Below are positions 1-7,726 of a stretch of 17,413 nucleotides of DNA, piece after piece. The notes under the pieces were generated by a model. It did no database searches and was not told where the DNA came from. It saw only the letters and a program-made list of their open reading frames with translations. The stretch is taken from contig JAGSPS010000021.1 in the NCBI GenBank assembly GCA_018262315.1, forward strand, positions 1-17,413, given 5' to 3'. Positions within the stretch are counted from its first letter, which is position 1. Every line of letters begins with the position of its first letter. The position numbers and the translations under genes are program-made. Source of the stretch: Deltaproteobacteria bacterium. Lineage in GTDB: Bacteria > Myxococcota_A > UBA9160 > PR03.

Positions 1-1644
1 GAGCTCGATCTGATGCGCCGCAACTTCGGCCAGATCACGCTCGCGGCGGCGACCGCGAACGACGTGGTCGGCTGGATCCTGCTCGGCGCCGTCGCCGGCG
101 CCGCGCGCTCGGGAGACTTCACGCTCTCCCCCGTGCTGGTCCACTTCGCGGCGGTGGGCGCCTTCATGGTGATCGCGTTCGCAATCGGCCAACGCAGCGT
201 CGATGCGATCCTGCGGGTCGTGCTGCGACGCGCCGCCGGTGTCGCGGGCGCGGTATCGGTGACGCTGCTCCTCGCGCTCGCCTTCGGAGCGGTCGCGCAG
301 TTGTTCGAGGTCGAAGCCGTGCTCGGCGCTTTCGTCGCCGGGATCCTGTGCGGCCGTTCGCGCTATCAGACGACCGAGACGTTCGCGCGCATCGAGACCC
401 TGACCAGTTCCTTCTTCGCGCCGCTCTTCTTCACGACGGCGGGCCTGCGCGCGGATCTCGGCGCGCTCGCGGACCCGACCGCACTCAAGTGGGGCCCGTT
501 CGCGGGAGCGATGGTCGCGCGGCTCCATGCGTTCGAGGGATTCGCGCTCGGCGCCGCGCTCAACGCACGCGGCGCGGTCGAGTTGATCGTCGCGGCGGTC
601 GGTCTCGGCGCGGGCGTGCTCAATGCGGCGTCCTACACGATCGTGGTCCTGATCGCGCTCTCCACCTCGATGATGGCGCCGCCCCTGCTCCGCATCGCCG
701 CGCGCCGGTGGCAGGGCTCGGAGGAAGAGCAGACGCGTCTCTCGCAGGAGCGGCTGCACGGGAGCAACCTGCTGGTGCGACCGGGACGCGTGCTTCTGCC
801 GACGCGCGGCGGTCCGAACTCCGTGCTCGCCGCGCGCGTCCTCGACCTCGCATGGCCCGAGGGAACCAAGGTCACCGTGATGACGGCCGGCGAGGACGGG
901 CCCCCCGCCGATCTGCGCCGCCTGATGAGGCTGATCGAGAAGAAGCCCGTCGAGCACGTTCACTCGGGTGCCGCCGATCCGCTGCCCGCGATCGTCGAGC
1001 AGGCGGGGCTCGGCTACAACGCGATCGTGGTCGGTGCGACCGATCGTCTGACCGATGGCCGCGCCCACTCGAGCTTCGTCGATCGGCTGCTCGCCGCGAG
1101 CCCCGTTCCGGTGATCATGATCCGCCGTGGTGTCGAGATGGATCAGAGCGAGAGCGAGACGCCGGACTTCCGGCGTGTGCTCGTTCCCGCGATCGCGAGT
1201 CTGCCGGGCCGCGCTGCGCAGGAGGTCGCGTTCGGCATCGCCAAGCGCCTCGGCGCCGAGGCGCTGCTCGCGCACGTGGTCACGGCGCCTTCGCCCCAGG
1301 ACGAGATGCACTTCTCGCGCTTCGAGTGGCGTCCCGACGACTCGCCGGAGGCCGAGGGCGAAGCGCCGTGGATGGTCGCGCGCCAGGTGGTCGACGATGC
1401 GCTGGCTCTCGCCCGCGAGATGGACGTCCGCAGCGAGACGGCCATCCGCATCGGGATCTCGGTGCCGCGCGAGATTCTCGCGTTGTCGCGTGAGGCCGGC
1501 GCCGACCTGATCGTGCTGCCCGCGAGCCTCCGCCAGCTCTCCGAGCGGCCCTTCCTCGGCTACGGCGTCGAGTACCTGCTCCGCAACAGCGAGAGCACGA
1601 TCGTCGTCGTGAGCCTGCCCGGCGGCTGGCGAGGCCACGTCTAG
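1..1644 (+). CDS. Cation:proton antiporter (CPA2/KefB-like) with C-terminal USP-like domains, 5'-truncated
   Basis: The reading frame is open from base 1, so the start lies upstream; an ATG at 13 is internal because the preceding codons (ELDL) continue family-like sequence. Residues about 1-230 are hydrophobic and match the C-terminal half of Na+/H+ exchanger domains: a TANDVVGW segment with the conserved Asn-Asp pair, EAVLGAFVAG, and a NARGAVEL segment before the last helices. Residues about 255-380 and 392-545 resemble two universal stress protein domains, but the usual GxxGxG(S/T) nucleotide-binding motif is degenerate in both, so ATP binding is doubtful. By family it exchanges monovalent cations for protons across the inner membrane, with the USP part as a cytoplasmic regulatory tail. 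Between RADLGALADPT and GPFAGAMVAR roughly 13-17 residues usual in the family, most of a helix, seem absent. Antiporter identity is confident; substrate is not. Confidence 0.85.
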   Translation, partial: ELDLMRRNFGQITLAAATANDVVGWILLGAVAGAARSGDFTLSPVLVHFAAVGAFMVIAFAIGQRSVDAILRVVLRRAAGVAGAVSVTLLLALAFGAVAQLFEVEAVLGAFVAGILCGRSRYQTTETFARIETLTSSFFAPLFFTTAGLRADLGALADPTALKWGPFAGAMVARLHAFEGFALGAALNARGAVELIVAAVGLGAGVLNAASYTIVVLIALSTSMMAPPLLRIAARRWQGSEEEQTRLSQERLHGSNLLVRPGRVLLPTRGGPNSVLAARVLDLAWPEGTKVTVMTAGEDGPPADLRRLMRLIEKKPVEHVHSGAADPLPAIVEQAGLGYNAIVVGATDRLTDGRAHSSFVDRLLAASPVPVIMIRRGVEMDQSESETPDFRRVLVPAIASLPGRAAQEVAFGIAKRLGAEALLAHVVTAPSPQDEMHFSRFEWRPDDSPEAEGEAPWMVARQVVDDALALAREMDVRSETAIRIGISVPREILALSREAGADLIVLPASLRQLSERPFLGYGVEYLLRNSESTIVVVSLPGGWRGHV

Positions 1645-1659
1645 TCGGCAGGCTGCCGA
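1645..1659 (+). terminator. Possible weak hairpin after the antiporter gene
   Basis: Immediately after the TAG stop lies TCGGCAGGCTGCCGA, an inverted repeat with 7-bp arms around one base; a real hairpin would have about five pairs and a five-base loop. No T-run follows, so this is not a canonical intrinsic terminator and may only attenuate transcription into the next gene. Confidence 0.2.
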
Positions 1660-1699
1660 CCGACGCCTCCTCGAGTCTTGCGGATGCGGAGAGCTGGTT

Positions 1700-2692
1700 T
1701 TGGATTCTGCGGTGCTGCTACCCGAACGGTCCCTGTCGCGGCGAGGTCGCTGGGCCGCCGAAGGCATGTGCGTCCTCTACATGACGGGCGTCGCGCTCGG
1801 CGGCGTGGCGAGCGCGAATCCCTACTTGCTCTTTCCCGAACTCGCGGCGCTCTCGCACGACGTGTTCACCCGGCCGCGGGGCCGCTGGGCCCGTCAGCCG
1901 ATTCTGCTGATCGTCACGCCGACGCTCACCGCATTGGTCGGGACGATCGCCACGCGGCTCTTCCCGTACCACGTCCTCACGATCCTCGGCGTGGTGATCG
2001 TGAGCATCGCGATCATCCGCTTGCTCGGCTCCGCGATCGCTCCATCCATCTCCGCCGGCGTGCTGCCGCTGGTGTTGGAATCGAAGAGCTTCTGGTACCC
2101 GCCGTCCGTGCTGCTCGTCGTGATCGCGCTCTCGATTCTCTCGACGCTCTGGCGGAAGCGTTCCGATCGCGGAAACCCGGACTCCGCGGGGATCGCCTGG
2201 CCCGACGTCGACGACGTGCTCGAAAGCCGCCCGCACGGTTTCGCATGGCTCGTCGCGCTGCTCGCCTTCGTGGCCGTGACCGGCAGCATCGCGCAGCTCA
2301 CCGGGCTCCACTTCATCCTGTTCCCGCCGCTGATCGTGATCGCGTACGAGATGTTCGGGCACCCGGAGTCGTGTCCCTGGGCGGTGCGTCCGCTCTGGTT
2401 GCCGGTCGCCTGCACGGTGACGGCGCTCGGCGGGTTCGTCGCAGTGACGCATCTCGGCACGGGACCGTTCGCGGTCGCCTGCACGCTCGTCTGGGGCGTG
2501 CTCGCGCTGCGGATCTTCCGGGTCCACATGCCGCCTGCGCTCGCCGTCGGCCTGATTCCGTTCGTGATGGAAGCACCGACGGCGCTCTACCCGGCGTCGG
2601 TGGGAAGCGGAACGCTGCTGCTCACGTTCGCCTTCCTGCTCTTCCAGCGTCTCGCGCCTGCTCGCCCGGAACACACCGCGTTCTGGACATGA
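1700..2692 (+). CDS. Integral membrane protein with two tandem HPP-like repeats
   Basis: A 330-residue polytopic protein with about eight hydrophobic segments. It contains an internal duplication with a period of 163-165 residues. Repeat one has FPELAALSHDVF (45-56), then WARQP, then P115, G120, LPLV and YPPSV (133-137). Repeat two has FPPLIVIAYEMF (208-219), then WAVRP, then PP (278-279), G284, IPFV and YPASV (297-301). The spacing and Pro/Gly pattern resemble HPP-family inner-membrane proteins, some of which are linked to nitrite transport; the substrate here is unknown. The chosen start is TTG at 1700, preceded by GGAGAG at 1688-1693 with a 6-nt spacer; an ATG at 1766 is an alternative that would trim 22 residues. 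It lies 55 bp after the antiporter and 58 bp before the radical SAM gene, so co-transcription is possible. The family call is moderate. Confidence 0.6.
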   Translation: MDSAVLLPERSLSRRGRWAAEGMCVLYMTGVALGGVASANPYLLFPELAALSHDVFTRPRGRWARQPILLIVTPTLTALVGTIATRLFPYHVLTILGVVIVSIAIIRLLGSAIAPSISAGVLPLVLESKSFWYPPSVLLVVIALSILSTLWRKRSDRGNPDSAGIAWPDVDDVLESRPHGFAWLVALLAFVAVTGSIAQLTGLHFILFPPLIVIAYEMFGHPESCPWAVRPLWLPVACTVTALGGFVAVTHLGTGPFAVACTLVWGVLALRIFRVHMPPALAVGLIPFVMEAPTALYPASVGSGTLLLTFAFLLFQRLAPARPEHTAFWT

Positions 2693-2750
2693 TCTACCTG
2701 CTGGGCTATCCGGGAGATACCGCCTGCACCGAGGTGGCTGCGAGGATGGG

Positions 2751-3857
2751 ATGGCAGAAGGCTTCCTGAACCTGCTGCTCGGTCGTGTTCCCGCCTACAC
2801 GCGCAAGGCGCGGCACATCGATTTGCTGCGGCGCTACGGCACGCCCCGCAAGATCGCGAATCTCGGGCGCGCCGAACTCGCCAAGGCGCGGGGCGATGTG
2901 GTCCTGCGCTCGCGTCCGTACATCTACACCGTCGACATCGGCAACATCTGCAACCTGCGCTGTCCGCTCTGCCCGACGGGAACGCACGACCAGGATCGGC
3001 CGCAGGGCTTCATGAGCTTCAGCGACTTCGAGAAGGTGATCGACCAGATCGCGCCCTATGCAATCGAGTTGGTCCTCCACAACTGGGGCGAGCCGTTCCT
3101 CAACCCGAACTTCCTCGACATCGTCCGCGCGGCAAAGCGCGCTGGCATCGGAACCGCGACGTCCACCAACCTGAACCTCGTGCGGAGGGACGTCTCCTTC
3201 CTGCGCGAGGTCGTGGACAGCGGGCTCGATCACCTGGTCGTCTCGATCGACGGGACCACGCAGGAGGTCTACGCCCAGTACCGGCGCGGCGGCGACCTCG
3301 AGCACGTGCTCCGCAACCTGAAGGAGCTGTGCGCCTACAAGAAGGCGTCCGGCAGCAGGACGCCTTCGATCGAGTGGCAGTTCCTGGTGATGAAGCACAA
3401 CGAGCACCAGATCGACGAGTCACGCCGGCTCGCGGCCGCGATCGGCGTCGACACGATCCGCGTCACGGGCGCAGGCCTCCCCTTCGACGATCTCGGAAAC
3501 GTCGAGCTCGGGGAGCAGTGGCTTTCGGGGATGCCCGAGTACAAGAGCTATGACCCCGAGAAGATCCGCGCCCGCGGCTACATCCACGAGGAGAAGTGCT
3601 TCTACCTCTACCGCGCGATGACGGTGAACCCGCGCGGCGAGGTGGCGCCTTGCTGCGCCATCGCACAGAGCAAGTGGGACTTCGGAAACATCCTCGAAGA
3701 CGGTCTCGACGCGGTCTGGAACAACGTGTCCTACCGCTCGGCCCGCGCCCTCTTCGCACGCCGTGCAGAGCCCCAGCCGGTGCACACCGTCTGTCACGTC
3801 TGCCCGCTGTTTCGCTACGAGCAGAAGTCCGCAGTTTCGAGTCTTGCAAGCAGCTGA
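2751..3857 (+). CDS. Radical SAM enzyme with partial SPASM/twitch-type C-terminus
   Basis: A 368-residue cytoplasmic iron-sulfur enzyme. The radical SAM core carries the CNLRCPLC motif (Cys67, Cys71, Cys74), which binds the SAM-ligating [4Fe-4S] cluster, and a NWGEPFLNP segment (from residue 111) matching the GGEP-type SAM-binding strand. The C-terminal part has Cys283, Cys301/302, Cys348 and Cys351, enough for one auxiliary cluster but fewer than the seven cysteines of a full SPASM domain. Family members modify peptides, sugars or cofactors by radical chemistry; the substrate cannot be read here and no precursor peptide gene is evident nearby. The ATG at 2751 is preceded by GAGG at 2742-2745. 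Its position just upstream of a polysaccharide export gene hints at glycan or lipid modification, which is inference. The final 15 residues or so after the last Cys are low complexity. Confidence 0.85.
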   Translation: MAEGFLNLLLGRVPAYTRKARHIDLLRRYGTPRKIANLGRAELAKARGDVVLRSRPYIYTVDIGNICNLRCPLCPTGTHDQDRPQGFMSFSDFEKVIDQIAPYAIELVLHNWGEPFLNPNFLDIVRAAKRAGIGTATSTNLNLVRRDVSFLREVVDSGLDHLVVSIDGTTQEVYAQYRRGGDLEHVLRNLKELCAYKKASGSRTPSIEWQFLVMKHNEHQIDESRRLAAAIGVDTIRVTGAGLPFDDLGNVELGEQWLSGMPEYKSYDPEKIRARGYIHEEKCFYLYRAMTVNPRGEVAPCCAIAQSKWDFGNILEDGLDAVWNNVSYRSARALFARRAEPQPVHTVCHVCPLFRYEQKSAVSSLASS

Positions 3858-3880
3858 CGGCGCAACGGTCGCACCGGGGC

Positions 3881-3909
3881 TTCGCCACGCCGGGCGGGTC
3901 GGCTATCTT
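3881..3909 (+). promoter_or_regulatory. Candidate sigma70-like promoter for the export lipoprotein gene
   Basis: In the 156-bp gap between the radical SAM stop and the export gene start there is TTCGCC (3881-3886), a 17-nt spacer and TATCTT (3904-3909). Matches to consensus are 3/6 and 4/6. It is one of the few AT-containing patches in the gap, but the call rests on weak motif similarity only. Confidence 0.28.
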
Positions 3910-3945
3910 GCGCCGCTTACCACCCCCCATTATCTGCATGGCCCC

Positions 3946-3965
3946 GACCGAGCACGGCCTCGGTC
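3946..3965 (+). other. Hairpin in the 5' leader of the export gene
   Basis: GACCGAG (3946-3952) and CTCGGTC (3959-3965) form a perfect 7-bp stem around a 6-nt loop, about 48 bp before the start codon. No T-run follows, so it may be a leader structure or a weak terminator of the upstream gene rather than a standard terminator. Confidence 0.3.
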
Positions 3966-4013
3966 CGTTCAGCCGCGGCGCGTGTGCTCGACGCCTCGGC
4001 GCGGGAAGGCTCG

Positions 4014-5012
4014 ATGATGGATGTGAAGGGGCGATGGGCGCTCGGCGCGGCACTCGTGGCAACGGGGGTCGCGCTCGCGGGATGCGCGACGACGACCGTC
4101 GAACCTCCGGCAGCCGAGGCGCTGGCGGCCGTCGCGGAGACGACGCCCGAACCGCCGGTTCTCGTCGCGGAACCGGTCTCGTCGGCGGGGATCGCGGCCA
4201 CCGACACCTACCGCATCGGCATCGACGACGACATCGAGGTTTCGGTGTACGGCTTCGACGGGCTGAGCGTGCGCCAGGTCGTTCGGCCCGACGGTCGCAT
4301 CGAAATTCCGGTCGCAGGAGAAATCGAGACGCTGGGCCTCACGCCGGGCGAGCTGCGAGAACAGGTCGCGCGCCGTCTCGCCGGTTCCTTCGCGAACCCG
4401 CGCATCACCGTGGTCATACGCGATTACGGCAGCCGCCGCGTCAACGTGATCGGTCAGGTCCAGCGTCCGGGCTCCGTCACGCTCGGCGCCGACCGCAGCC
4501 TGCTGCGCACGCTGGCGGCGGCCGGCGGTCTCACCGATCGCGCCGACTTGCGCGGAGCGCTGCTCGTGCGGGAGGGCGCCGCGCAGCCCGTGGGCCTCGA
4601 CAAGCTGCTCGAGAAGGGGGACCTCACGCAGAACGTGGCGCTGCAACCCAACGACACAGTGATCATCCCCGACGTCACCGATCGCAAGGCGATCGTGCTC
4701 GGCGAGGTCGCGGCGCCGCAGGTCGTTTCGTTGAAGGGCGACGTGAGCGTGCTGGAGGTCGTCGCGAGCGCCCAGGGCTTCAAGCGCAGTTCGGCCAAGA
4801 GTCGGGTGCGCGTCGTGCGCGGCGGCGTGGTGGATCCGCAGGTCTTCAAGATCGACGCCGACGACGTGATCGGCAACGGCGACGTCGCCCAGAACATGCT
4901 GCTCCAGGACGGCGACATCGTGTATGTGCCGAAGACGGTCTGGGCGACGGTGATCGACACCCTCTCGGACGTCACGCACCTCGTGCAGCCGGCCCTGTTC
5001 TGGACGCCGTAG
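4014..5012 (+). CDS. Outer-membrane polysaccharide export lipoprotein (Wza/OPX family, SLBB domains)
   Basis: A 332-residue secreted lipoprotein. A hydrophobic signal ends in the lipobox LAGC with Cys24 as the predicted lipidation site. Residues about 63-138 form a polysaccharide export (Poly_export) domain beginning DTYRIGIDDDIEVSVYG. Two SLBB-like domains follow, about 143-220 and 225-306, ending in QPNDTVIIPD and QDGDIVYVPK. Family members form the periplasmic/outer-membrane channel that exports the finished polymer, working with a Wzz/Wzc-type inner-membrane partner; the GumC-like protein encoded at 13987-15294 is the obvious candidate. ATGs at 4014 and 4017 are both possible; GGGAAGG at 4003-4009 gives spacers of 4 or 7 nt, so 4017 is slightly better placed. 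An in-frame GTG at 3984 would add residues before the signal peptide and is unlikely. The C-terminus is short, as in SLBB-only exporters without an obvious membrane-spanning amphipathic helix. Confidence 0.9.
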   Translation: MMDVKGRWALGAALVATGVALAGCATTTVEPPAAEALAAVAETTPEPPVLVAEPVSSAGIAATDTYRIGIDDDIEVSVYGFDGLSVRQVVRPDGRIEIPVAGEIETLGLTPGELREQVARRLAGSFANPRITVVIRDYGSRRVNVIGQVQRPGSVTLGADRSLLRTLAAAGGLTDRADLRGALLVREGAAQPVGLDKLLEKGDLTQNVALQPNDTVIIPDVTDRKAIVLGEVAAPQVVSLKGDVSVLEVVASAQGFKRSSAKSRVRVVRGGVVDPQVFKIDADDVIGNGDVAQNMLLQDGDIVYVPKTVWATVIDTLSDVTHLVQPALFWTP

Positions 5013-5015
5013 CGC

Positions 5016-6503
5016 TCACCGCGCCGGCGGGATCCACTTGGCGATGTTGGCGTCGTCGCGCAGGCGCCGATAGCCGCTGCCATCCGCGTTGACGATCGAC
5101 ACGCCGCGGTACACGCCGCCGCGATCGGTCAGCTCGAGGAAGAGGATCTTCGAACCGGCCCAGTCCGGGATCACGGAGATCGGCCCCGGCTTTGTGATCC
5201 GCCGCAACCCCGAGCCGCTGGTGCCGATCACCCAGAGGTCGTGCGCGGTGTTCGCGTTCGGGTCGCTGCGGAAGTTGTGGAACTCGGGATTCACCTTCGA
5301 GAACACGATCGAGCGGTCGTCGGGCGAGAACTCGGGATCGTGGACGCTCGACTCGCCCATCTTCCCGCCCTGATACACCAGACGGCGTCCAGAGCCGTCC
5401 GAGCCGCTCCTCCAGATCTGCGTCGAGTCGTTCGGCGGGTCGATGTGCGTCGCCATGTAGGTGACGAATTGGCCGTCCGCAGAGACCGAGACATCCGCCT
5501 CTCCGTACTCGGGCGTATCGGTGAGTCGCTTCAGGTCCGAACCGTCCCAGCGCACGCGCCAGACGTCGTTTGCGCCTGCGTTGCGGATGAAGTCGCTGCG
5601 ACCGCGCGGACTCGTGATCGGTGCGCGCTGTACGCCTGCGAAGTAGACGTTCCCGGACGGGTCCCACTCGACGCCGCCGTTGCCGGCCATCTCGAAATCG
5701 GGCAGCAGGTCGGTCTCGGTGCCGGCTTCGAGGTCGAAGAGCACGAGCCGTGAAGAGGCACCGCCACGTGTCGGGTCGGCGAAATAGTTGGCGATGACCC
5801 GGCGCCGGTCGTAGGACACAGCGACGTGCTCGAGATGGCGCCCGCCCTCGAAGCTGATCTGTGTGACGTTGCCGCCGTCTGCATCCATCACGTAGATGCG
5901 CTCGTTGCGGTGGAAGACGATCGCGGCGCTCGGCGGGATCTGGACGAGCCGCGTCTGTCGGGTACCGCGCGAACGCGGCGCGGTGGAGACCGTGTTGCTG
6001 GCCGCCGTGCCGACGAGCGCGAGCAGCTCGTCGAGGACGCCCTCCGCCTCCTCGACCTTTCCAGCCTTGAGCAGCGGATCGAGGCGCTTGGCGAGCTTGT
6101 CGATCTCGCGCGGATCGCCGCCGGACTGGACCCAGAGCGGTCCGCGCTCCTCGAAGTCGCGCGCCTTGCTCTGCACGCGCTGGACCGCCGCCTCGCTGCC
6201 GCCGGATCCCGGCGCGGTCTTTTCGCTCGCGCTCGGCTCGCGATCGACGAGCGCCAAAATCTCGTCGAGCGCCTGCTCGGCCTGCGCCGGCTGCCCCGCC
6301 TTCATGGCGCGATCGACGCGCTCGGAGAGCGGCCGCAGGCGCTCGGGATTGCCGCCCGCTTTCACCCATGCCGGCGCCGCGGTCTCGACGCGCTTCGCCT
6401 TCTGCTGAACCCGGGCCATGACGGGATCCTGCGCCGCCTGGCCGATGCACCCGAAGGCGAGCATCGCGGCAATGACGAGGGCGGCAAACGGAGCGCGCGA
6501 CAT
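5016..6503 (-). CDS. Lipoprotein with tandem helical repeats and a TolB-like PD40 beta-propeller
   Basis: A 495-residue predicted lipoprotein. The signal peptide ends in LAFGC with Cys19 as the lipidation site. Residues 29-86 and 107-164 are two copies of a 58-residue helical unit with a 78-residue period, sharing VQxKA, a W-V-x-x-GG-x-P core (W46/W124) and A-E-x-x-LDE-x-LALV. The rest, about 185-495, is a six-bladed TolB/WD40-like propeller with blades such as IYVMDADGGNVTQIS, VWRVRWDGSDLKRLT and DLWVIGTSGSGLRRIT. Such propellers usually mediate protein binding in the envelope; no catalytic motif is visible. ATG at 6503 is favoured by GGGAGGT six bases upstream. It is the last gene of the polysaccharide operon, separated by 88 bp from the GT4 gene, so it may be co-transcribed or have its own promoter. 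Its stop lies 3 bp from the stop of the convergent export gene. Function is unknown. Confidence 0.8.
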   Translation of the reverse strand: MSRAPFAALVIAAMLAFGCIGQAAQDPVMARVQQKAKRVETAAPAWVKAGGNPERLRPLSERVDRAMKAGQPAQAEQALDEILALVDREPSASEKTAPGSGGSEAAVQRVQSKARDFEERGPLWVQSGGDPREIDKLAKRLDPLLKAGKVEEAEGVLDELLALVGTAASNTVSTAPRSRGTRQTRLVQIPPSAAIVFHRNERIYVMDADGGNVTQISFEGGRHLEHVAVSYDRRRVIANYFADPTRGGASSRLVLFDLEAGTETDLLPDFEMAGNGGVEWDPSGNVYFAGVQRAPITSPRGRSDFIRNAGANDVWRVRWDGSDLKRLTDTPEYGEADVSVSADGQFVTYMATHIDPPNDSTQIWRSGSDGSGRRLVYQGGKMGESSVHDPEFSPDDRSIVFSKVNPEFHNFRSDPNANTAHDLWVIGTSGSGLRRITKPGPISVIPDWAGSKILFLELTDRGGVYRGVSIVNADGSGYRRLRDDANIAKWIPPAR

Positions 6504-6591
6504 GACTGGGACCTCCCGCAGACGCGAGCCTAGCATCGAGACGAGGCCGGGAACGCAGCTTCATGACACGAACCTGAATGCCGCGAGGGGG

Positions 6592-7725
6592 CTAGCGCCG
6601 ACCGTGCTCGCGAAGCACCGCTTCATACACCGCAAGCGTGCCTGCAGCCATCTGGCGGTTCGAGAACCGCTCGACGCGCGCGAGGCCGCGCTCGACGAGC
6701 GTCCGGCGCAGCGACTCCGATCCGAGCACGTCGGCGAGCGCTTTCGCGATCGCGTCGGTGTCGAGCGGGTCGAAGAGAAGACCGGCGTCGCCCACGACCT
6801 CGGGAAGCGACGAGGCGTTGGAGGAGATCACCGGCGCGCCGCAGGCCATCGCCTCGAGCGGCGGAAGGCCGAAGCCCTCCGCGAGCGACGGAAACGCGAA
6901 GACGGTGGCCGCGTTGTAGAGCGCGACGAGGTCGTCGAACGAAACCTCGCCCGTCACCACGACGCGCTCGCGCGACGGCAGGCGCTCGAGCGTCGAGAAG
7001 ATCTCGTCGGACAGCCACGTGCGCTTGCCGACGAGCAGGAGCTTGTGCGGGAAGCCGCCCTCGCGCACGACGCGGTCGAAGGCCTCGAGAAGTCGCACCA
7101 GGTTCTTGCGCGCCTGGAGCTTGCCGACGTGGAGCACGAAGCCGCCGTCGAGCCCGAAGCGCCGGCGTACCTCCGCCGCCGCGGCCGGGTTCGCGAGGCG
7201 GCGAAAACGCTCGTCCGCACCGTGGTGTGTCACGGCGACGCGCGACGCGGGGAGCCCGTAGCGCTCGCAGATCAGCCGTTTCGAGAATTCGGACACGGTG
7301 ATGACGCGCGCCGCGCGACGTGCGTCGCGGCCGACGAGCAGCTTGAGCCGCATCCGGATCGGCCACGGGAAAACCTCCGGATTGGTCTCCCAGGCGATGT
7401 CGTTGATCGTGAGCACGAACGGCGTCGCGCACACCGGCGGTGCGACGGCCTGGAAGTGCAGCAGATCCACCGGCCGGCGCCGGACCTCGAGCGGGATCGC
7501 GAACGGCAGGCGCAGCCACAGCGAAGCGGGCCGGACGACCCGCGCTTCCACCGCAGCGGGCGGCTGCGACGCCGCGATCGAAGCCTCGTTCGCGAAGTAC
7601 ATCGTGAAGCGTAGATCCGGCGGCGCGATCGCCACGAGGTTCTCGACGAGTCGGTTCCAATAGGTGGCGATGCCGCCGTTCGGATCCGAGTCGAGCCAGA
7701 GCGGGTGGAGGCCGATGCGCGGCAC
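6592..7725 (-). CDS. Glycosyltransferase family 4
   Basis: A 377-residue GT-B fold retaining glycosyltransferase. The N-terminal domain has a glycine-containing acceptor loop near DPNGGIATYWN. The C-terminal donor domain contains HVGKLQARKNLVRLLEAF and the EX7E motif (Glu283 and Glu291 within AEGFGLPPLEAMACGAPV), which contacts the nucleotide-sugar donor. It should add one sugar to the lipid-linked repeat unit on the cytoplasmic face; the sugar cannot be predicted, though mannose or rhamnose transfer is common in similar proteins. The start is GTG at 7725, one base after the stop of the upstream GT2 gene, with a weak purine stretch about 10 nt before it. Length is normal for the family and no key residue is missing. 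Confidence 0.9.
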   Translation of the reverse strand: MPRIGLHPLWLDSDPNGGIATYWNRLVENLVAIAPPDLRFTMYFANEASIAASQPPAAVEARVVRPASLWLRLPFAIPLEVRRRPVDLLHFQAVAPPVCATPFVLTINDIAWETNPEVFPWPIRMRLKLLVGRDARRAARVITVSEFSKRLICERYGLPASRVAVTHHGADERFRRLANPAAAAEVRRRFGLDGGFVLHVGKLQARKNLVRLLEAFDRVVREGGFPHKLLLVGKRTWLSDEIFSTLERLPSRERVVVTGEVSFDDLVALYNAATVFAFPSLAEGFGLPPLEAMACGAPVISSNASSLPEVVGDAGLLFDPLDTDAIAKALADVLGSESLRRTLVERGLARVERFSNRQMAAGTLAVYEAVLREHGRR

Positions 7726-7726
7726 G

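Noticed and set aside
1718..2674. 318-codon minus-strand open frame opposite the HPP-like protein
   Set aside because: Arg/Glu/His-rich shadow; the plus frame has clear helices and an internal duplication.
3969..4979. 336-codon minus-strand open frame opposite the export lipoprotein
   Set aside because: His/Asp/Arg-rich, no family resemblance, no hydrophobic or domain pattern; the plus-strand gene has a lipobox and SLBB domains.
6418..7614. 398-codon plus-strand open frame opposite the GT4 gene
   Set aside because: Charged low-complexity shadow; the minus strand has an intact EX7E glycosyltransferase.
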